Shown: piece by piece, positions 63,701 to 64,000 of the stretch
How the letters are laid out: each line of letters opens with the position of its first letter
Numbering within the stretch: position 1 is the stretch's first letter
NCBI GenBank assembly: GCA_046349395.1
Contig: JAXMCK010000011.1
Span: 62,001-126,000, forward strand
From: JAXMCK01 sp046349395
GTDB lineage: Bacteria > Pseudomonadota > Alphaproteobacteria > Geminicoccales > Geminicoccaceae
Length of the DNA: 64,000 nucleotides
Direction: 5' to 3'
Made by a program: the position numbers and the translations under genes
The notes under the pieces: model-generated
What the model was told of the DNA's origin: nothing
Seen by the model: only the letters and a program-made list of their open reading frames with translations
The model's database searches: none

Positions 63701-64000
63701 GCCGAGAACATCTTCCTGCCGCAGGCCGCCTTCGGTTACTGGAAGGCTGCCAGCGAAGGCAACGACATCGTGCTGTTCGACGAGACCGACACGAAGGAGG
63801 TCGCCCGCTTCAGGCTGCCGCGGCAGCAAAAGGAGGGTGGTCTCTGCATCGCCGACTTCCTCCGCGACATCGGCTCGGGCGAGCGCGACGTTCTGGGGCT
63901 GCAGGTGGTCACCGTCGGCCAGCGTGCCTCGGAGGTCGCGCGCGAGTGGTTCGCGGCGAACCGCTATCAGGATTATGTCCGCCTGCACGGCCTCGGCGTC
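60797..64000 (+). CDS. metH: Cobalamin-dependent methionine synthase (3' end outside window)
   Basis: MetH transfers the methyl group from methyltetrahydrofolate to homocysteine through methylcobalamin. The frame is open from the ATG at 60797 to the last base (1068 codons). Visible domains are the homocysteine-binding barrel (LFDGAMGSQIQ; zinc cysteines in LNCATGP and GGCCGTTG), the pterin-binding barrel (GERCNANGSKKF), the cobalamin cap and binding domains with DVHDIGKNL (His732 is the cobalt ligand) and the start of the reactivation domain (from about residue 880). Typical full-length proteins have ~1150-1250 residues. No cobalamin riboswitch precedes it; it is the third gene of the operon. 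Confidence 0.97.
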   Translation, partial: MTDLLELARDRVLLFDGAMGSQIQAANLTLEDFAGQENCSEILNLSRPDLIRGIHAGYLNAGADLVETNSFGGSPITLGEFGLSDRAFEINKRAGELAREAIEALPKRERPRFVVGSIGPGTRLPSLGHVGYAELEDAYAVQVEGLLAGTADALLIETCQDPLQIKAAINGARRIFASGGRTVPLFVQVTIETTGTMLVGTDIGAAGVIVDAMDVPVLGLNCATGPKEMAEHVRHIGQTWRGLISVQPNAGLPELRCGHTHYPLTAEELAKWVERFVREDGINFVGGCCGTTGEHIAALDAMLRRVAESGDRPRPFARTAAPTPSIASLFSAQPLRQENAYLAIGERCNANGSKKFRELQEAGDWDGCVAMGKEQVREGAHALDICTAFVGRDETAEMREVVSRMRGQIDSPLVIDSTELGVLRDALALYGGKALINSINFEDGEAPAVARMELARKFGAGVIALTIDEVGMAKTAEDKVRIVRRLVEFACGRFGLPPSDLLIDPLTFTICTGNEDDRKLALWTLDAIEAIRAEFPDIQLLLGLSNVSFGLNPAARHVLNSVMLDHAMRRGLTSAIAHPSKIMPLHKIPEEEVRVAEDLIFDRRRDGYDPLQAFIALFADRKAEAGAGRVRPETVEERLKLRIVDGDKQGLEADLDTALASYPPLSIINDILLDGMKVVGDLFGAGKMQLPFVLQSAETMKAAVAYLEPLMEREEGAQKGTIVLATVKGDVHDIGKNLVDIILTNNGYRVVNLGIKQPLNSILEAAESNKADAIGMSGLLVKSTVIMRENLKEMARLGIRTPVLLGGAALTRAYVEEDCWRAYGEGPVAYARDAFDGLMLMEKAATGAYGAYVAERTVKASSRSSKKPRTLEAMEAPATAVLRPVDLEEIKLRRQELAQAVEIPAPPFWGPRILERVPVKALLPYLNEQMLFQFHWGYEKQGRRLEEFLSWAQKELRPVLADLVAAADAENIFLPQAAFGYWKAASEGNDIVLFDETDTKEVARFRLPRQQKEGGLCIADFLRDIGSGERDVLGLQVVTVGQRASEVAREWFAANRYQDYVRLHGLGV

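Overview
The window is high-GC, tightly packed chromosomal DNA from an alphaproteobacterium. Three syntenic blocks point there: nuoH-N/birA/coaX/rnj/mce/DUF1467/proS/lolCD/dnaE, then rpsB/tsf/pyrH/frr/uppS/cdsA/dxr/rseP/bamA/skp/fabZ, and the gltA/gltX/comEC neighbourhood. ProRS is the short alphaproteobacterial form without the editing insertion, and DUF1467 is essentially alphaproteobacterial. I cannot name a genus; a Rhodospirillales-like lineage is a guess. I found no rRNA, insertion sequence, prophage or CRISPR array. One tRNA (Ser, GGA) is present, and no gene looks clearly broken. The window cuts nuoH at its left edge and metH at its right edge.

Layout. 1-10.7 kb (+): the distal half of the complex I operon running, often with overlapping stop/start codons, into biotin ligase, type III pantothenate kinase, RNase J, methylmalonyl-CoA epimerase and a small membrane protein. 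A possible small RNA with a strong intrinsic terminator closes this stretch. 10.9-19.5 kb: a small cytochrome c (-), then proS, lolC, lolD, dnaE, a renalase-like flavoprotein and a DCC-family thiol protein (+). 19.5-30.1 kb (+): the translation/envelope operon from rpsB to fabZ, with a strong hairpin in the rpsB leader. lpxD, lpxA, lpxI and lpxB, normally interleaved around fabZ, are absent from this site. 30.1-32.9 kb (-): gltA and gltX. 33-41.9 kb (+): comEC, an orphan Wzc-type polysaccharide co-polymerase/BY-kinase, cysS, citramalate synthase, trmJ and an LprI-like lipoprotein.

41.9-45.1 kb (-): a five-gene amine dehydrogenase cluster (heavy subunit, MauE-like, MauD-like, light subunit with both TTQ tryptophans, cytochrome c). 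The light chain and gene order match aromatic (aralkylamine) amine dehydrogenase better than methylamine dehydrogenase, and no mauG is next to it. 45.2-47.7 kb: a GH15 glucoamylase-like gene converging on a PF10091/GH144-like glycosidase. 47.8 kb: tRNA-Ser with its own promoter. 47.9-52.0 kb (-): an operon of two paralogous periplasmic solute-binding proteins with a CPxNC motif followed by a membrane-bound GGDEF/EAL protein and no permease; this looks like a sensory module. 52.1-53.8 kb (-): ettA. 54.0-57.3 kb (+): a lone receiver protein, a 63-residue membrane protein and a CbrA/CrbS-like SLC5-symporter/histidine kinase. 57.3-58.7 kb (-): mlaA-mlaC of phospholipid retrograde transport. 58.8-64 kb (+): a SahR-like ArsR/methyltransferase regulator, metF and metH, preceded by an inverted repeat overlapping the promoter, forming a compact methionine-cycle operon.

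Functional reading: the organism respires with a proton-pumping complex I, has a Gram-negative outer membrane (BamA, Skp, LolCD, MlaAC), makes isoprenoids by the MEP route, recycles methionine with cobalamin-dependent MetH, and can probably oxidise primary amines in the periplasm through a TTQ enzyme. The least explained parts are the solute-binding/c-di-GMP operon, the symporter-kinase operon with its lone receiver, the missing lpx genes, and the small-RNA and rpsB-leader candidates.
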